Assembly (NCBI GenBank): GCA_963821025.1
Contig: CAWGCG010000004.1
Coordinates: 744,001 to 808,000 of the forward strand
DNA length: 64,000 nt
Source of the DNA: WHSW01 sp963821025
Lineage (GTDB): Bacteria; Actinomycetota; Thermoleophilia; Solirubrobacterales; 70-9
Reading direction: 5' to 3'
Of the stretch, positions 18,674-26,753 are shown one piece after another. Below the pieces are notes generated by a model. The model was given only the letters and a program-made list of their open reading frames with translations, did not search any database and had not been told where the DNA came from. Each line of letters opens with the position of its first letter. Position 1 is the first letter of the stretch. A program made the translations under genes and the position numbers.

Positions 18674-18689
18674 CCTAGGAGGGATAGAG

Positions 18690-20435
18690 ATGCACACCAG
18701 TCACGAGGTCGACTTCAGCACTGACGTCGAAGGCCTTGAGGAGGCCAAGAGCCCCGAGGTCATTCGCCTCCGGGATGGCGAGACCCACGAGATCGAGATA
18801 AAGCCGGTGCGGAAGCGGATCAATGGCGCCGAGGTGCGGATGCTCGGCTACAACGGCTCCATTCCTGGTCCGATGTTGCATGTCGACCAGAACAGCGAGG
18901 TGACGATCGAGGCGACCAACCTCGGCGACGTTGACGCGACCCTGCACTGGCACGGGCTCAGGCTCGAAAACCGCTTTGACGGCGTCCCCGAGGAGACGCA
19001 GGCGCCGATTCCCCACGGGGGCACCTTCACCTACCGGGTGCGGTGCCCCGACCCGGGCTTCTACTGGTACCACCCGCACATCCGCGAGGACTTCGCCCAG
19101 GAGATGGGCCTCTACGCGGGGATCCTCGTCGAGCCCGAGGACCCCGACTACTGGCCGCCGAGCGACCGTCAGCTTGCGATCACGCTTGACGATGTTCTCA
19201 TCGAGGACGGGCAGATCGCTCCCTTTGACCGCTCCGGACCGACCTTCACGGCCATGGGTCGCTTCGGCAACGTGATGCTGACCAACGGCGAGACCGACTA
19301 CCGCGCCGACGCCAAGGTCGGCGAGGTCGTCCGCCTGCATTTGGTCGACACGGCAAACACCCGAATCTTCAACTTCGCCATCAGCGGCGCGCGAATGAAG
19401 CTTGTCGGTGGCGACAGCGGTCGGGTCGAGCGCGAAGAGTTCGTTGACGAGGTCCTTCTCTCGCCCTCGGAGCGCGCGATCGTGGATGTCCTCTTTGATC
19501 AGCCCGGGGAGGTCACTCTCGAAAACCGGACCCCCGACCACACCTACGAGCTCGGGCGGATCACGGTCTCCGGCGAAGCGGCCGGCGAGGCGGCCGCTGG
19601 TTTCGACGAACTGCGGCTTGATCCCGAGCTCTCGGCCGAGCGCGAGGGCATCCATGCGGACATGGAACGCGAGCCCGACAAGACCCTGGCCTTCGTTTCC
19701 CAGATGCCGATCCTCTACGGCGGTGAGGTGGCGGAGGCGTCCTCCTACGTCTGCCCGATGCATCCCGAGGTCACCGACAGCGAAGCGTCGAGCTGTCCCA
19801 AGTGCGGTATGAAGCTGGTCCCGGATCAGTCGGCTCCGACCTCCTACGTCTGCCCGATGCATCCCGAGGTCACTGACAGCGAAGCGTCGAGCTGCCCGAA
19901 ATGCGGCATGAAGCTTGTTCGCGGCGACAAGGTTCCGGGTGCCGGCGAGGGCGAGCACGAGCACCACGACCAGGCTCACGAGCATGGCGGCGACGAGCAT
20001 GCTCATGACCACGCTGATGGACTCGAATGGGAAGACCTGATGCCGGAGATCAACCGCCAGACCAACACGAGCAACATGGTCTGGCAGCTGATCGACAAAG
20101 AGACCGGAGCCGAGAACGCCGGCATCACCTGGGCCTTCCGCGTTGGCGACCGGGTCAAGATCCGCCTGGCCAACGAGATGGACCAGGACCATCCAATGCA
20201 CCACCCGTTCCACATCCATGGCGCCGGGCGGTTCTTGGTGCTGAGCCGGGACGGCGAGCCTGAGGAGAACTTGGTCTGGAAAGACACGGTCCTTCTGCGC
20301 GCCGGCCAGACGGTCGACATCCTGCTTGACGTCACCAACCCGGGGCTATGGATGGCCCACTGCCACATCGCCGAGCACACCGAGAGCGGAATGATGTTCA
20401 GCTTCGACGTGGCTCCCGCCGAGGCCCCGCGCTAG
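18690..20435 (+). CDS. Multicopper oxidase with two inserted heavy-metal-binding domains and His-rich loop
   Basis: A 581-residue cupredoxin enzyme. Copper ligands: LHWHG (His86, His88), YHPH (His128, His130), HPMHHPFHIH (501-510) and HCHIAEH (557-563) with the type 1 Cys558 and a nearby Met. Between the second and third cupredoxin parts are two near-identical modules at 353-378 and 386-411 (YVCPMHPEV...CPKCGMKL), the heavy-metal-binding domain usually found in copper ATPases and CusB-like proteins, then a His/Glu-rich stretch (422-441). The start ATG follows a strong AGGAGG site. No signal peptide or Tat motif is seen, so a cytoplasmic location or a missed leader is possible. Likely role: oxidising Cu(I) or another substrate in metal detoxification. 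Confidence 0.92.
   Translation: MHTSHEVDFSTDVEGLEEAKSPEVIRLRDGETHEIEIKPVRKRINGAEVRMLGYNGSIPGPMLHVDQNSEVTIEATNLGDVDATLHWHGLRLENRFDGVPEETQAPIPHGGTFTYRVRCPDPGFYWYHPHIREDFAQEMGLYAGILVEPEDPDYWPPSDRQLAITLDDVLIEDGQIAPFDRSGPTFTAMGRFGNVMLTNGETDYRADAKVGEVVRLHLVDTANTRIFNFAISGARMKLVGGDSGRVEREEFVDEVLLSPSERAIVDVLFDQPGEVTLENRTPDHTYELGRITVSGEAAGEAAAGFDELRLDPELSAEREGIHADMEREPDKTLAFVSQMPILYGGEVAEASSYVCPMHPEVTDSEASSCPKCGMKLVPDQSAPTSYVCPMHPEVTDSEASSCPKCGMKLVRGDKVPGAGEGEHEHHDQAHEHGGDEHAHDHADGLEWEDLMPEINRQTNTSNMVWQLIDKETGAENAGITWAFRVGDRVKIRLANEMDQDHPMHHPFHIHGAGRFLVLSRDGEPEENLVWKDTVLLRAGQTVDILLDVTNPGLWMAHCHIAEHTESGMMFSFDVAPAEAPR
19743..19919 (+). repeat. Tandem in-frame duplication encoding two heavy-metal-binding modules
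   Basis: Two 78-bp units (19743-19820 and 19842-19919, period 99 bp) encode the same 26 residues; they differ only at synonymous third positions such as GTCACC/GTCACT and CCCAAG/CCGAAA. The protein identity with silent differences means the duplication is not brand new and the amino-acid sequence is held by selection. Confidence 0.9.
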
Positions 20436-20483
20436 AGCCATCGAAAGCAGCAGATTAAGGTCGCCTACTCGCCGACCGCACAG

Positions 20484-20750
20484 CTACTTGCCGGTGCGGT
20501 CGCGGTGCTTGCACCCCGGCCAGCAGCAGGGCCGGCGCTGGCCATCCTCCAGCTCCTCCTGGGTCCGGCGAATCCGACGGTCTCGGGTCGTCTCCTGCTT
20601 GGCATCGTCGACCCAGCAGATGAACTCGTTGCGCGCCAAGGGTGTGATGTCCTTCCAGGCATCGAGTGCCGTGGTGTTGGCGATCAGCGCCTCGCGCAGG
20701 TCCGCGGGCAATTCGTGCACCACCCCACCAGGCACTCGCTGGCTGCTCAT
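20484..20750 (-). CDS. YdeI/OmpD-associated family small protein
   Basis: An 88-residue protein starting MSSQRVPGGVVHELPADLRE. The segment ALIANTTALDAWKDITPLAR, then NEFICWVDDAKQETTRDRRI and QRRPCCWPGCKHRDR, is typical of the C-terminal YdeI-type domain (sometimes called bacteriocin-protection). The start was chosen because the upstream extension is low-complexity Arg/Ser. Transcribed opposite to the multicopper oxidase. Biochemical role not established. Confidence 0.75.
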   Translation of the reverse strand: MSSQRVPGGVVHELPADLREALIANTTALDAWKDITPLARNEFICWVDDAKQETTRDRRIRRTQEELEDGQRRPCCWPGCKHRDRTGK

Positions 20751-20841
20751 AACGCAACGGTAGCGAGCCGGCGAGCCGGCTTCACCATGCTTGCGGGATC
20801 GCGGTCCATTGCACGAAGTTACCGTCAGTTCGCGCCGAGCT

Positions 20842-21255
20842 TCACGCCTTACCGCCGGATGTATTGAGGGTGACCGCGGCACGGATGAGCGCCTTGAACG
20901 CGCCCGCGTCGACCTCCTCCCCCTCATCGATGTCAATCGCGCGCCGTGTGTTCCCGTCGAGGCTCGAGTTGAAGAGCTTGGTCGGGTCCTTCAACGAAGC
21001 CCCCTTGGCGAAGGTCAACTTCACTTTCGACTTGTAGGACTCGCCGGTGCAGATGATCCCATCGTGCTCCCATACGGGAGTGCCCGGGCTCGTCGGCTTC
21101 ACCCACTTCAACTCCTCCACGACGTCGGGGTCTGCCTCTCTGATGAGCTTGCGCATCCTGCTCAAGCTCTCCCCGCGCCAGTCCCCTAGCTCGGCGATTA
21201 TCTCGTCAATCAGCTCAGATGCCGACCGGCCCTCGGTCGAACCCGACTTCTTCAT
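20842..21255 (-). CDS. DUF1801 (YdhG-like) domain protein
   Basis: A 137-residue protein beginning MKKSGSTEGRSASELIDEII, directly preceded by an AAGGAGGAGAAC ribosome site that fixes this start over a longer frame opening at 21303. The core ELKWVKPTSPGTPVWEHDGI and GESYKSKVKLTFAKGASLKD matches DUF1801 proteins, which fold like the iron-chaperone frataxin-like YdhG group. The C-terminus ends in a Gly/Lys tail. Function unknown. Next to the YdeI-like gene, a pairing often seen for these two small families. Confidence 0.8.
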   Translation of the reverse strand: MKKSGSTEGRSASELIDEIIAELGDWRGESLSRMRKLIREADPDVVEELKWVKPTSPGTPVWEHDGIICTGESYKSKVKLTFAKGASLKDPTKLFNSSLDGNTRRAIDIDEGEEVDAGAFKALIRAAVTLNTSGGKA

Positions 21256-21583
21256 GTTCTCCTCCTTGTCAAGAGGTGTGTGCCCCCAGCGCAGCACGCC
21301 CAAACGGGGACGGTTTTGTGCCCCTCGTCGGATCGGCTCTACGTAGCATCGCGCCGATCGAGGTCGCGTCTCACGTGCCCTGCAGCGCCTCGTCGGGTCA
21401 GCGCTGAGGGCGCCGCGACTGGACGCAGGCGCAAGGCGGCCCGGCCAGCGCTGAGGCGACTCGTCAGGAAGCCGACGGAAGCCTGGGCGCTCACATGCAG
21501 GGCCGGCTGCCCGCTAGCATCCGGCCGCGGCCTGAGAGATAGTCGAGTCGCCGCCGACGCGTGTACTTGAAAGGAGTCCGCAA
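21256..21583. other. Intergenic region between divergent island genes
   Basis: About 328 bp between the DUF1801 gene start and the next plus-strand gene. No coding potential could be supported. It must hold promoters for both directions; GAAAGGAGT at its right end is the ribosome site of the following gene. Confidence 0.5.
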
Positions 21584-21985
21584 GTGAGCGAACCGACACC
21601 CACGGCCCAGCGCGGAGAGGGCTGGATCATCTTCGCCGGGTCGATGCTGGCGTTCGCCGGCGTCGTCAACGTGATCTGGGGCATCGCAGCGATCGACGGC
21701 TCCGCGTTCTTCACCGACGAGGGGCGCTATGTGGTCTTCGACAGCCTCAATACCTGGGGCTGGTTCTTCCTCATCATCGGGGTGCTGCAGTTCATCGCTG
21801 CCTACTCGATCTATGCCGGCGGTGGGTTCGGCCAGTTCTTCGGGATCTTCTCGGCCGGCCTCAACGCGCTGGTCCTGCTGTTCACCGTGAACGCGTTCCC
21901 GTTCGCGGCATTCATGTTGTTCATCGTCGACATCCTCGTCATCTACGGGCTCGCCGCCTACGGAGGGCGAAGGAGCGCCGCCTAA
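21584..21985 (+). CDS. DUF7144-like four-helix membrane protein
   Basis: A 133-residue membrane protein starting at GTG, with AAAGGAG just upstream. Four hydrophobic helices are visible: GWIIFAGSMLAFAGVVNVIW, TWGWFFLIIGVLQFIAAYSI, FGIFSAGLNALVLLFTV and FAAFMLFIVDILVIYGLAAY. The pattern matches small actinobacterial membrane proteins of the DUF7144 group. The next gene follows after 33 bp in the same direction. Function unknown. Confidence 0.75.
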   Translation: MSEPTPTAQRGEGWIIFAGSMLAFAGVVNVIWGIAAIDGSAFFTDEGRYVVFDSLNTWGWFFLIIGVLQFIAAYSIYAGGGFGQFFGIFSAGLNALVLLFTVNAFPFAAFMLFIVDILVIYGLAAYGGRRSAA

Positions 21986-22018
21986 GGGAACGCGCCCGCA
22001 GGCGAAAAGGAGAAACCC

Positions 22019-22411
22019 ATGCTGATTGCCGCCGACTATCCGTTCCTCGACGTCCTCTGGACGATCATCGTCTTCTTCGCCTGGTTCGCCTGGATCTGGA
22101 TCGCAGTCACCTGCTTCATCGACATCTTCCGCCGCGACGACATCGGCGGCTGGCACAAGGCGGCCTGGGTCGTGTTCATCATCGTGATCCCGTTCTTGGG
22201 CGTACTCGTCTATCTGATCGCCCAGCACGACGGGATGCGCGAGCGCAGCCTCAAGCAGGCCCAAAACCAGCAGGCGGCCTTCGACAGCTACGTCAAGCAG
22301 ACCGCCGGCGGCTCGGCGAGCGAGATCGCCAAGGGCAAGGAGCTGCTTGACGCGGGCGCGATCACCCAAGAGGAGTTCGACTCGATCAAGGCCAAGGCGC
22401 TGGCGGGCTGA
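22019..22411 (+). CDS. SHOCT/PLDc_N domain membrane protein
   Basis: A 130-residue protein with two hydrophobic helices (LWTIIVFFAWFAWIWIAVTC and AAWVVFIIVIPFLGVLVYLI) separated by a short loop, resembling the PLDc_N module. A charged linker follows, then a C-terminal SHOCT motif (EIAKGKELLDAGAITQEEFD). A clear AAAAGGAG site precedes the ATG. SHOCT tails are short oligomerisation elements. It lies in a run of three small genes with 33- and 5-bp gaps, likely one transcript. Confidence 0.82.
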   Translation: MLIAADYPFLDVLWTIIVFFAWFAWIWIAVTCFIDIFRRDDIGGWHKAAWVVFIIVIPFLGVLVYLIAQHDGMRERSLKQAQNQQAAFDSYVKQTAGGSASEIAKGKELLDAGAITQEEFDSIKAKALAG

Positions 22412-22416
22412 GGGCG

Positions 22417-22791
22417 ATGCTTCGACGAATCGCAGACATGCCCACCGGGACACTCGGCTTTGAGGCGATCGGCGAGGTCGAAGACGACGACTGGGAGGAG
22501 GCGGTCGAGCCCTTGTTGCGCGAGGAGATCGCGGCCGGGCGCAAGATCCGCCTGCTCTACCTGTTCGGGACTCAGAGCCAGGAACTCGAGGGCGACGCGA
22601 TGAAGGCGGGAGCCGAGTTCCGAGCCCGCCACGCAAGCTCCTTCGAGCGCGTTGTAGTCGTCAGCGACGAGGACTGGGCACCTGCCGCGCTACGTGTGCT
22701 CTCGGCCCTTCTGCCCGGGAAGGTCCGCGGCTTCGCCGTGACCGATCTCGCCGAGGCAAAGCGCTGGGTCGCCGAGGCGGACAGCGGCTGA
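22417..22791 (+). CDS. SpoIIAA-like (STAS/SEC14-type) protein
   Basis: A 124-residue protein: MLRRIADMPTGTLGFEAIGE, then the LLREEIAAGRKIRLLYLFG strand-helix unit, FERVVVVSDEDWAPAALRVL and a C-terminal helix (DLAEAKRWVAEA). This is the SpoIIAA-like fold often found in stress islands of actinobacteria. Only 5 bp after the SHOCT gene stop. No phosphorylation-site assignment can be made. Role unknown. Confidence 0.78.
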   Translation: MLRRIADMPTGTLGFEAIGEVEDDDWEEAVEPLLREEIAAGRKIRLLYLFGTQSQELEGDAMKAGAEFRARHASSFERVVVVSDEDWAPAALRVLSALLPGKVRGFAVTDLAEAKRWVAEADSG

Positions 22792-22844
22792 CGCCCGGGT
22801 CGGCCGGCCACGTCCCTCCGACCGAGGCCCCGGCCTGGTCAGCC

Positions 22845-24443
22845 CTATGGCGGCACCCCTGCCGATCCTGACGGCTTCGCCTCCTCCGGCAAGCGCACCA
22901 TGCGGAACGCGTTGAAGAGACCGATCAGCCCGGCCAGGAGCGGGACGAGGAGGGCGATTTGAAGCGCCCGCGGGCGCGCGTCCGTATTGATCTCGATGAT
23001 CTCGGCCTTAACGTCCTCAGGCTGGCCGGCGAGCACTTCCTCAAGCCTGGTGTTGCTCATCACCTCGGCGTCGTCTTCCAGCGCGTCGGCGACCCGCTCC
23101 TGCTCGGCCGGGGCGAGGACGGGGCTGTCTCTGGCCAAGTCGGTGAAGATGATCGAGAGCGCGGCCAGCATGATCGCGCCTGCAAAGGCGAGACCGAACG
23201 AGAGGCCGAACGAGCCACCAGCGGAGTTGACCCCGGCAGCCTCGCTGACCCGTTCCTCTGGCACCGGGGCGAGGGTGTAGTTGTTGAGCTGCGAGACGAG
23301 CAGACCGAGCCCGGATCCGATGATCAGTAGGGGGATGACGAGCGCCCACGCGTCGTCGGCGCGCGGAATGATCGGCAGCAGGACCACAACGCCGACGACG
23401 AGCAGCGCGAAGCCGGCCCGGATGATGGCGCTCGGTCGGCGGTCGCCGGCCTTGCGGGCTGCGATGAGGGCGACCGCAAACGTGCTCAGCGACAGGGGCG
23501 CGAGCGAGATGCCCGCCTGCAGCGCGTTGTACTCGAAGACCATCTGGAGGTAGATGGGCAGCGCGATCATGCAGCCGCCCAGGCCGATCTGGGCCAGCAT
23601 GTGGCCGGTGACGCCGAGCCGGAAGCCCTTGGACCGAAACAGGTCGGGGTCGATCAGCGCCTGCTTTGACTCGCGCTTTCGCCGCAACAGCCAGTAGACC
23701 AGCGATCCGAGGCCAAGCAGGCCGACCGCAAGCAGCGCGGCGACCGCCTCGCCGCCCTCCTGCCAGACGAGGATCCCCAAGACGATCCCACCCATCCCGA
23801 TCACCGACAGGACCGCGCCCCCGATGTCGACGCCGCGCGAACCGGTGAACGGGACGTCGCGGACCAGTCCGATGTTGAGCAGGACGATCGCGATGATCAC
23901 TGCCTCGAGCGCGAAGCCGACTCGCCAGGAGAGCAGGGTGGTGATGAAGCCGCCGAGTAGCGGCCCGACCGCGGCGGCGATCGCGGCGGCGGCGCCGACC
24001 AGGGCGTAGACCTTGCGCTGGGCCTCGCCGGTGAAGTTGCCGTGGACGAGTGCCTGCATCCCTGGTAGGAGCAGTGAGGCACCGAGGCCACCGATGATCG
24101 CCCAGAAGACGATGAGCGCGGCAAGGTCCTGGGCGAGGGTCATGGCCAGCGCACCGATGGCGTAGCCGACGAGGCCGAGCACGTAGGCGCGCTTGCGCCC
24201 GATCAGGTCTCCGACCTTGCTGCCGATCAGGATGAAGGCGGCTGAGACGAGTGCCTCGAGCGCGATCGCTGACTGGACGTCGCTGACCGTCGTGTCGAGG
24301 TCGTCGACCACGGCCGAGATCGAAACGTTCATCAGCGACGTGTCGACCACGAGCACGAAGCTCGCCGCCCCCAGCAGTAGTCCAAGGCGCCGGCTACCCG
24401 GTGTCTCTGCGGGAGCGTTCCCTGCTCCCTCGCCTGTCGTCAC
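22845..24443 (-). CDS. MFS transporter, DHA2 (14-helix) drug:H+ antiporter family
   Basis: A 532-residue inner-membrane protein. The first helices contain LGLLLGAASFVLVVDTSLMN, where the Asp-rich helix 1 of DHA2 pumps is expected, and KVGDLIGRKRAYVLGLVGYA, the MFS signature loop. GAAAAIAAAVGPLLGGFITT is the motif C antiporter sequence. About 14 hydrophobic helices, with a soluble segment near 460-500 (ERVADALEDDAEVMSNTRLE). The start is GTG. It likely exports drugs or other toxic compounds by proton exchange. Alone on its strand within the island. Confidence 0.9.
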   Translation of the reverse strand: MTTGEGAGNAPAETPGSRRLGLLLGAASFVLVVDTSLMNVSISAVVDDLDTTVSDVQSAIALEALVSAAFILIGSKVGDLIGRKRAYVLGLVGYAIGALAMTLAQDLAALIVFWAIIGGLGASLLLPGMQALVHGNFTGEAQRKVYALVGAAAAIAAAVGPLLGGFITTLLSWRVGFALEAVIIAIVLLNIGLVRDVPFTGSRGVDIGGAVLSVIGMGGIVLGILVWQEGGEAVAALLAVGLLGLGSLVYWLLRRKRESKQALIDPDLFRSKGFRLGVTGHMLAQIGLGGCMIALPIYLQMVFEYNALQAGISLAPLSLSTFAVALIAARKAGDRRPSAIIRAGFALLVVGVVVLLPIIPRADDAWALVIPLLIIGSGLGLLVSQLNNYTLAPVPEERVSEAAGVNSAGGSFGLSFGLAFAGAIMLAALSIIFTDLARDSPVLAPAEQERVADALEDDAEVMSNTRLEEVLAGQPEDVKAEIIEINTDARPRALQIALLVPLLAGLIGLFNAFRMVRLPEEAKPSGSAGVPP

Positions 24444-24695
24444 GGCTCGATCATCACCGGTTCCCCGGGCCGGAACCTGGCTTCGTTCGCCGGGTGAGAG
24501 CTGAATGCTGAGCGCGCGTTCTCGTTCGGTCCGGGCCGGTTGGCCGAGCCCAATCGAGCAAGAGCGAGCGCACCTGAAAACCGCCTAGACGCCTTCAAAC
24601 AAGCGGTAGCATGCCATTCGCGATGTTGATCGCGACGGCGTCGGCGTCCGTGGGCGCGAGCGACACACCACCCTCCTCCTGAAAGGAATCCAGAA

Positions 24696-25208
24696 ATGGC
24701 AGACAGACCCGTGTTCCTCTACGCCGCGATCTACGACGAGATCGCCGACGCCGAGGCCGACTACGAGGCCGTCTTCGACCTCCACGCGGCCGGAGCGATC
24801 GGCACCTTCGACTCCGCGGTGATCCGCAAGGAGGAGGACGGCAAGGTCCGCGTGACCAAGACCGAGAAGCCGACCCAGCACGGCGCCTGGACCGGGGCGG
24901 GGGTCGGCGCCCTGGTCGGGATCATCTTCCCGCCCGCGATCATCGGCAGCGCGATCGTCGGGGCAGGGGCCGGTGGGCTGATCGGGCATCTAAGAGGGGG
25001 GATCTCCCGCGACGACCTCAAGGAGCTCGGCTCAGAGCTCGACGCCGGCAGCGCTGCGGTGATCGTGCTCGGCGAGTCGAAGATCGAGGAGCAGCTCGAG
25101 AAGGCGGTCACCCGCGCCAACAAGCTGATCGAAAAGCAGATCGACGCCGACGCCGACGAGCTTAAGCGCGAGATCGAGGCGGCGGCCAAGGAGGACGCGG
25201 CCGCATAG
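24696..25208 (+). CDS. DUF1269 family protein
   Basis: A 170-residue protein starting MADRPVFLYAAIYDEIADAE, with a good GAAAGGAAT ribosome site. The N-terminal alpha/beta unit (DYEAVFDLHAAGAIGTFDSA) is followed by a glycine-rich hydrophobic hairpin (GAGVGALVGIIFPPAIIGSA, then GAGAGGLIGHLRGG) and a basic, acidic C-terminal helix. This is the DUF1269 arrangement, a putative membrane-associated stress protein. Function unknown. Confidence 0.85.
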   Translation: MADRPVFLYAAIYDEIADAEADYEAVFDLHAAGAIGTFDSAVIRKEEDGKVRVTKTEKPTQHGAWTGAGVGALVGIIFPPAIIGSAIVGAGAGGLIGHLRGGISRDDLKELGSELDAGSAAVIVLGESKIEEQLEKAVTRANKLIEKQIDADADELKREIEAAAKEDAAA

Positions 25209-25382
25209 AGCCGATTTCCAACCGGTCTCTCGTCTGACTGTTCGCCTTCGAAGACGGGCGCACGCGGCGGCGAACGCGGCCCGTCGAGCTGACAGCGTTC
25301 TGTTGCGGACGAAGTGGGTGCTCCCGCCGCCGCTCTTGACCGGAAGCGCCGTTATCGACTAGGGCTACCGGCTCACTGCTCG

Positions 25383-25703
25383 TCAGGCTCCGGGCGGCTG
25401 GTAGTCGACCGAGCGCTTCGCCGCCGCGTCGACCTCTTCCGGCGTCACGAGCACCACCGTCCTCACCGTCGCTCCCCCAGCCGCGTTGACGGTGAGCGCG
25501 ACGGCCGTGGCGCTCTCGTTGTCGGGGAGATCGACGACCACGTAGGCGTCACGGTCGCCAAAGGCGAAGTAGAAGCTCTCCAGTCGTCCGCCAACGCTCT
25601 CGGCCACCTGAGCCACCGCGTCACGCCTGCTGGTTCCGCCGGCACTCTGGATTCCCTTGACGCCGTCCAGTGTGTACGAGGCCTCGAATAGAAACTTGGG
25701 CAT
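25383..25703 (-). CDS. GYD domain protein
   Basis: A 106-residue protein beginning MPKFLFEASYTLDGVKGIQS. The GYD family core is seen in RRDAVAQVAESVGGRLESFY followed by FGDRDAYVVVDLPDNESATA and TVRTVVLVTPEEVD. It belongs to a small ferredoxin-like fold family of unknown role. The start was chosen at the ATG preceding this core; the upstream extension lacks family similarity. Confidence 0.85.
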   Translation of the reverse strand: MPKFLFEASYTLDGVKGIQSAGGTSRRDAVAQVAESVGGRLESFYFAFGDRDAYVVVDLPDNESATAVALTVNAAGGATVRTVVLVTPEEVDAAAKRSVDYQPPGA

Positions 25704-25925
25704 TAGCACTCTCCCGGGTTGTCGTCGTCTGTCCAACCGTACCGCCGCGCCGTAGAGCAGCGAAACGGAGCACGGGCGACCGTGTGTCACGCGAGCTCGC
25801 TCCTCGGTTAAACCGGGAGGCGTCGGGACGCCCACGGTCCGACATGGATCTGTCGATCTGAAGGGTCCCATTCGTCATAAGGGTGAACGGTGAAAAGCGC
25901 AGCCGGCGCTTCGAAAGGAGAAACG

Positions 25926-26693
25926 ATGCAGACCGAAAACACGAACCAGAAGATTGCCGTCACCGGCGCCACCGGCCGGGTCGGATCGTCCCTCGTCGAG
26001 ATCCTCGAGCAGCGCGGACACGACGTGGTCCCGATCGCGCGCGCGGAGGGTGTGGACGTGGTCAGCGGCGAGGGTCTCGACGAGGCGCTCGCCGGGGCCG
26101 AGACCATCATCGACACGGCGACCGGGCCCTCGCCCGACCAGGAAGCGGCAACGGAGTTCTTCACCGCTTCGGCACGCAACCTCCAGCGAGCCGGCACCGC
26201 GGCCGCGGCGAGACGGATCGTCGTCGTCTCGATCATCGGCATCGACAAGTTCGAGGGTGGCTACAACGCGGCGAAGCTGGCGCAAGAGCAGACGCTTCTC
26301 GAAGGCCCGCTCCCAGTCCGGATCGTTCGTGCCGCCCAGTTCCACGAGTTCGTCGATCAGCTGGTCGGATGGACGATCCAGGACGGCGTCGCCTACCTGC
26401 CCGAGTTCCGAACGCAGCTCGTGGCTGCCCGCGTCGTCGCCGAAACCCTCGCGGATGTGGCCGAGGAGCCGGAAATCGAGAACGGCAGGATCACCGAAGT
26501 CGCCGGCCCGCAGGAGGAGCGCCTCGCCGATGCTGCCGCCGCGCTCTTCGCCAGCCGAGGTGACTCGTTCGAGATCCGCGAGGGCCGCCGGCCCGACCCC
26601 GACGCCACGGCCTATGCGGAGGGCGCCGCGCTGCCCAACCCGGGCGCGAAGCTCGCCGGCCCCAGCTTCGAAGAGTGGCTCGCGGCGGCCTAG
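25926..26693 (+). CDS. NAD(P)-binding NmrA/atypical SDR family protein
   Basis: A 255-residue protein with the nucleotide-binding motif KIAVTGATGRVGSSLVEILE at residues 9-28, an NmrA-type domain (TIIDTATGPSPDQEAATEFF, RRIVVVSIIGIDKFEGGYNA, then AKLAQEQ holding the Lys), and VRIVRAAQFHEFVDQLVGWT. A clear GAAAGGAGAAACG site fixes the ATG. Such proteins are redox sensors or NADPH-dependent reductases. Its TAG stop ends one base before the right attachment repeat, so it is the terminal island gene. Confidence 0.87.
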   Translation: MQTENTNQKIAVTGATGRVGSSLVEILEQRGHDVVPIARAEGVDVVSGEGLDEALAGAETIIDTATGPSPDQEAATEFFTASARNLQRAGTAAAARRIVVVSIIGIDKFEGGYNAAKLAQEQTLLEGPLPVRIVRAAQFHEFVDQLVGWTIQDGVAYLPEFRTQLVAARVVAETLADVAEEPEIENGRITEVAGPQEERLADAAAALFASRGDSFEIREGRRPDPDATAYAEGAALPNPGAKLAGPSFEEWLAAA

Positions 26694-26694
26694 G

Positions 26695-26723
26695 GGTCAC
26701 AGGTTCGAATCCTGTCGGGCCCG
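26695..26723. repeat. Attachment site attR: displaced tRNA-Arg 3' fragment
   Basis: Exact second copy of the last 29 bases of tRNA-Arg (variable loop, T-arm, acceptor 3' strand, discriminator). It has no matching 5' half next to it, only the stop codon of the preceding gene. Joined to the half tRNA at 12673-12717 it would rebuild a full 74-nt tRNA-Arg with no base lost or gained. Confidence 0.88.
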
Positions 26724-26753
26724 TTCCGCTTCTCGTTCCCGGGACTGTCGGTT

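Larger units (their letters stand above)
14938..26723. mobile_element. Genomic island integrated at tRNA-Arg(ACG)
   Basis: Bounded by 29-bp direct repeats of the tRNA-Arg 3' end, with a period of 11,757 bp. Cargo: MMPL transporter, flavin-dependent oxidoreductase, multicopper oxidase with heavy-metal modules, YdeI-like and DUF1801 proteins, small membrane and stress-type proteins, DHA2 MFS pump, DUF1269, GYD and NmrA-like proteins. No integrase lies between the repeats; the nearest is the truncated one at 12884-13292, outside the left repeat. The last cargo gene ends one base before the right repeat. Most cargo genes have strong AGGAG-type ribosome sites. The theme appears to be metal or toxic-compound tolerance (inference). 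Confidence 0.8.

Noticed and set aside
18675..20219. 514-codon open frame antisense to the multicopper oxidase
   Set aside because: Translation is low-complexity Val/Asp/Leu/Arg typical of shadow frames; the plus strand has clear copper ligands.
24585..24989. Minus-strand frame over the DUF1269 gene
   Set aside because: Asp/Arg/Gly-rich shadow; the plus-strand gene has a ribosome site and family match.
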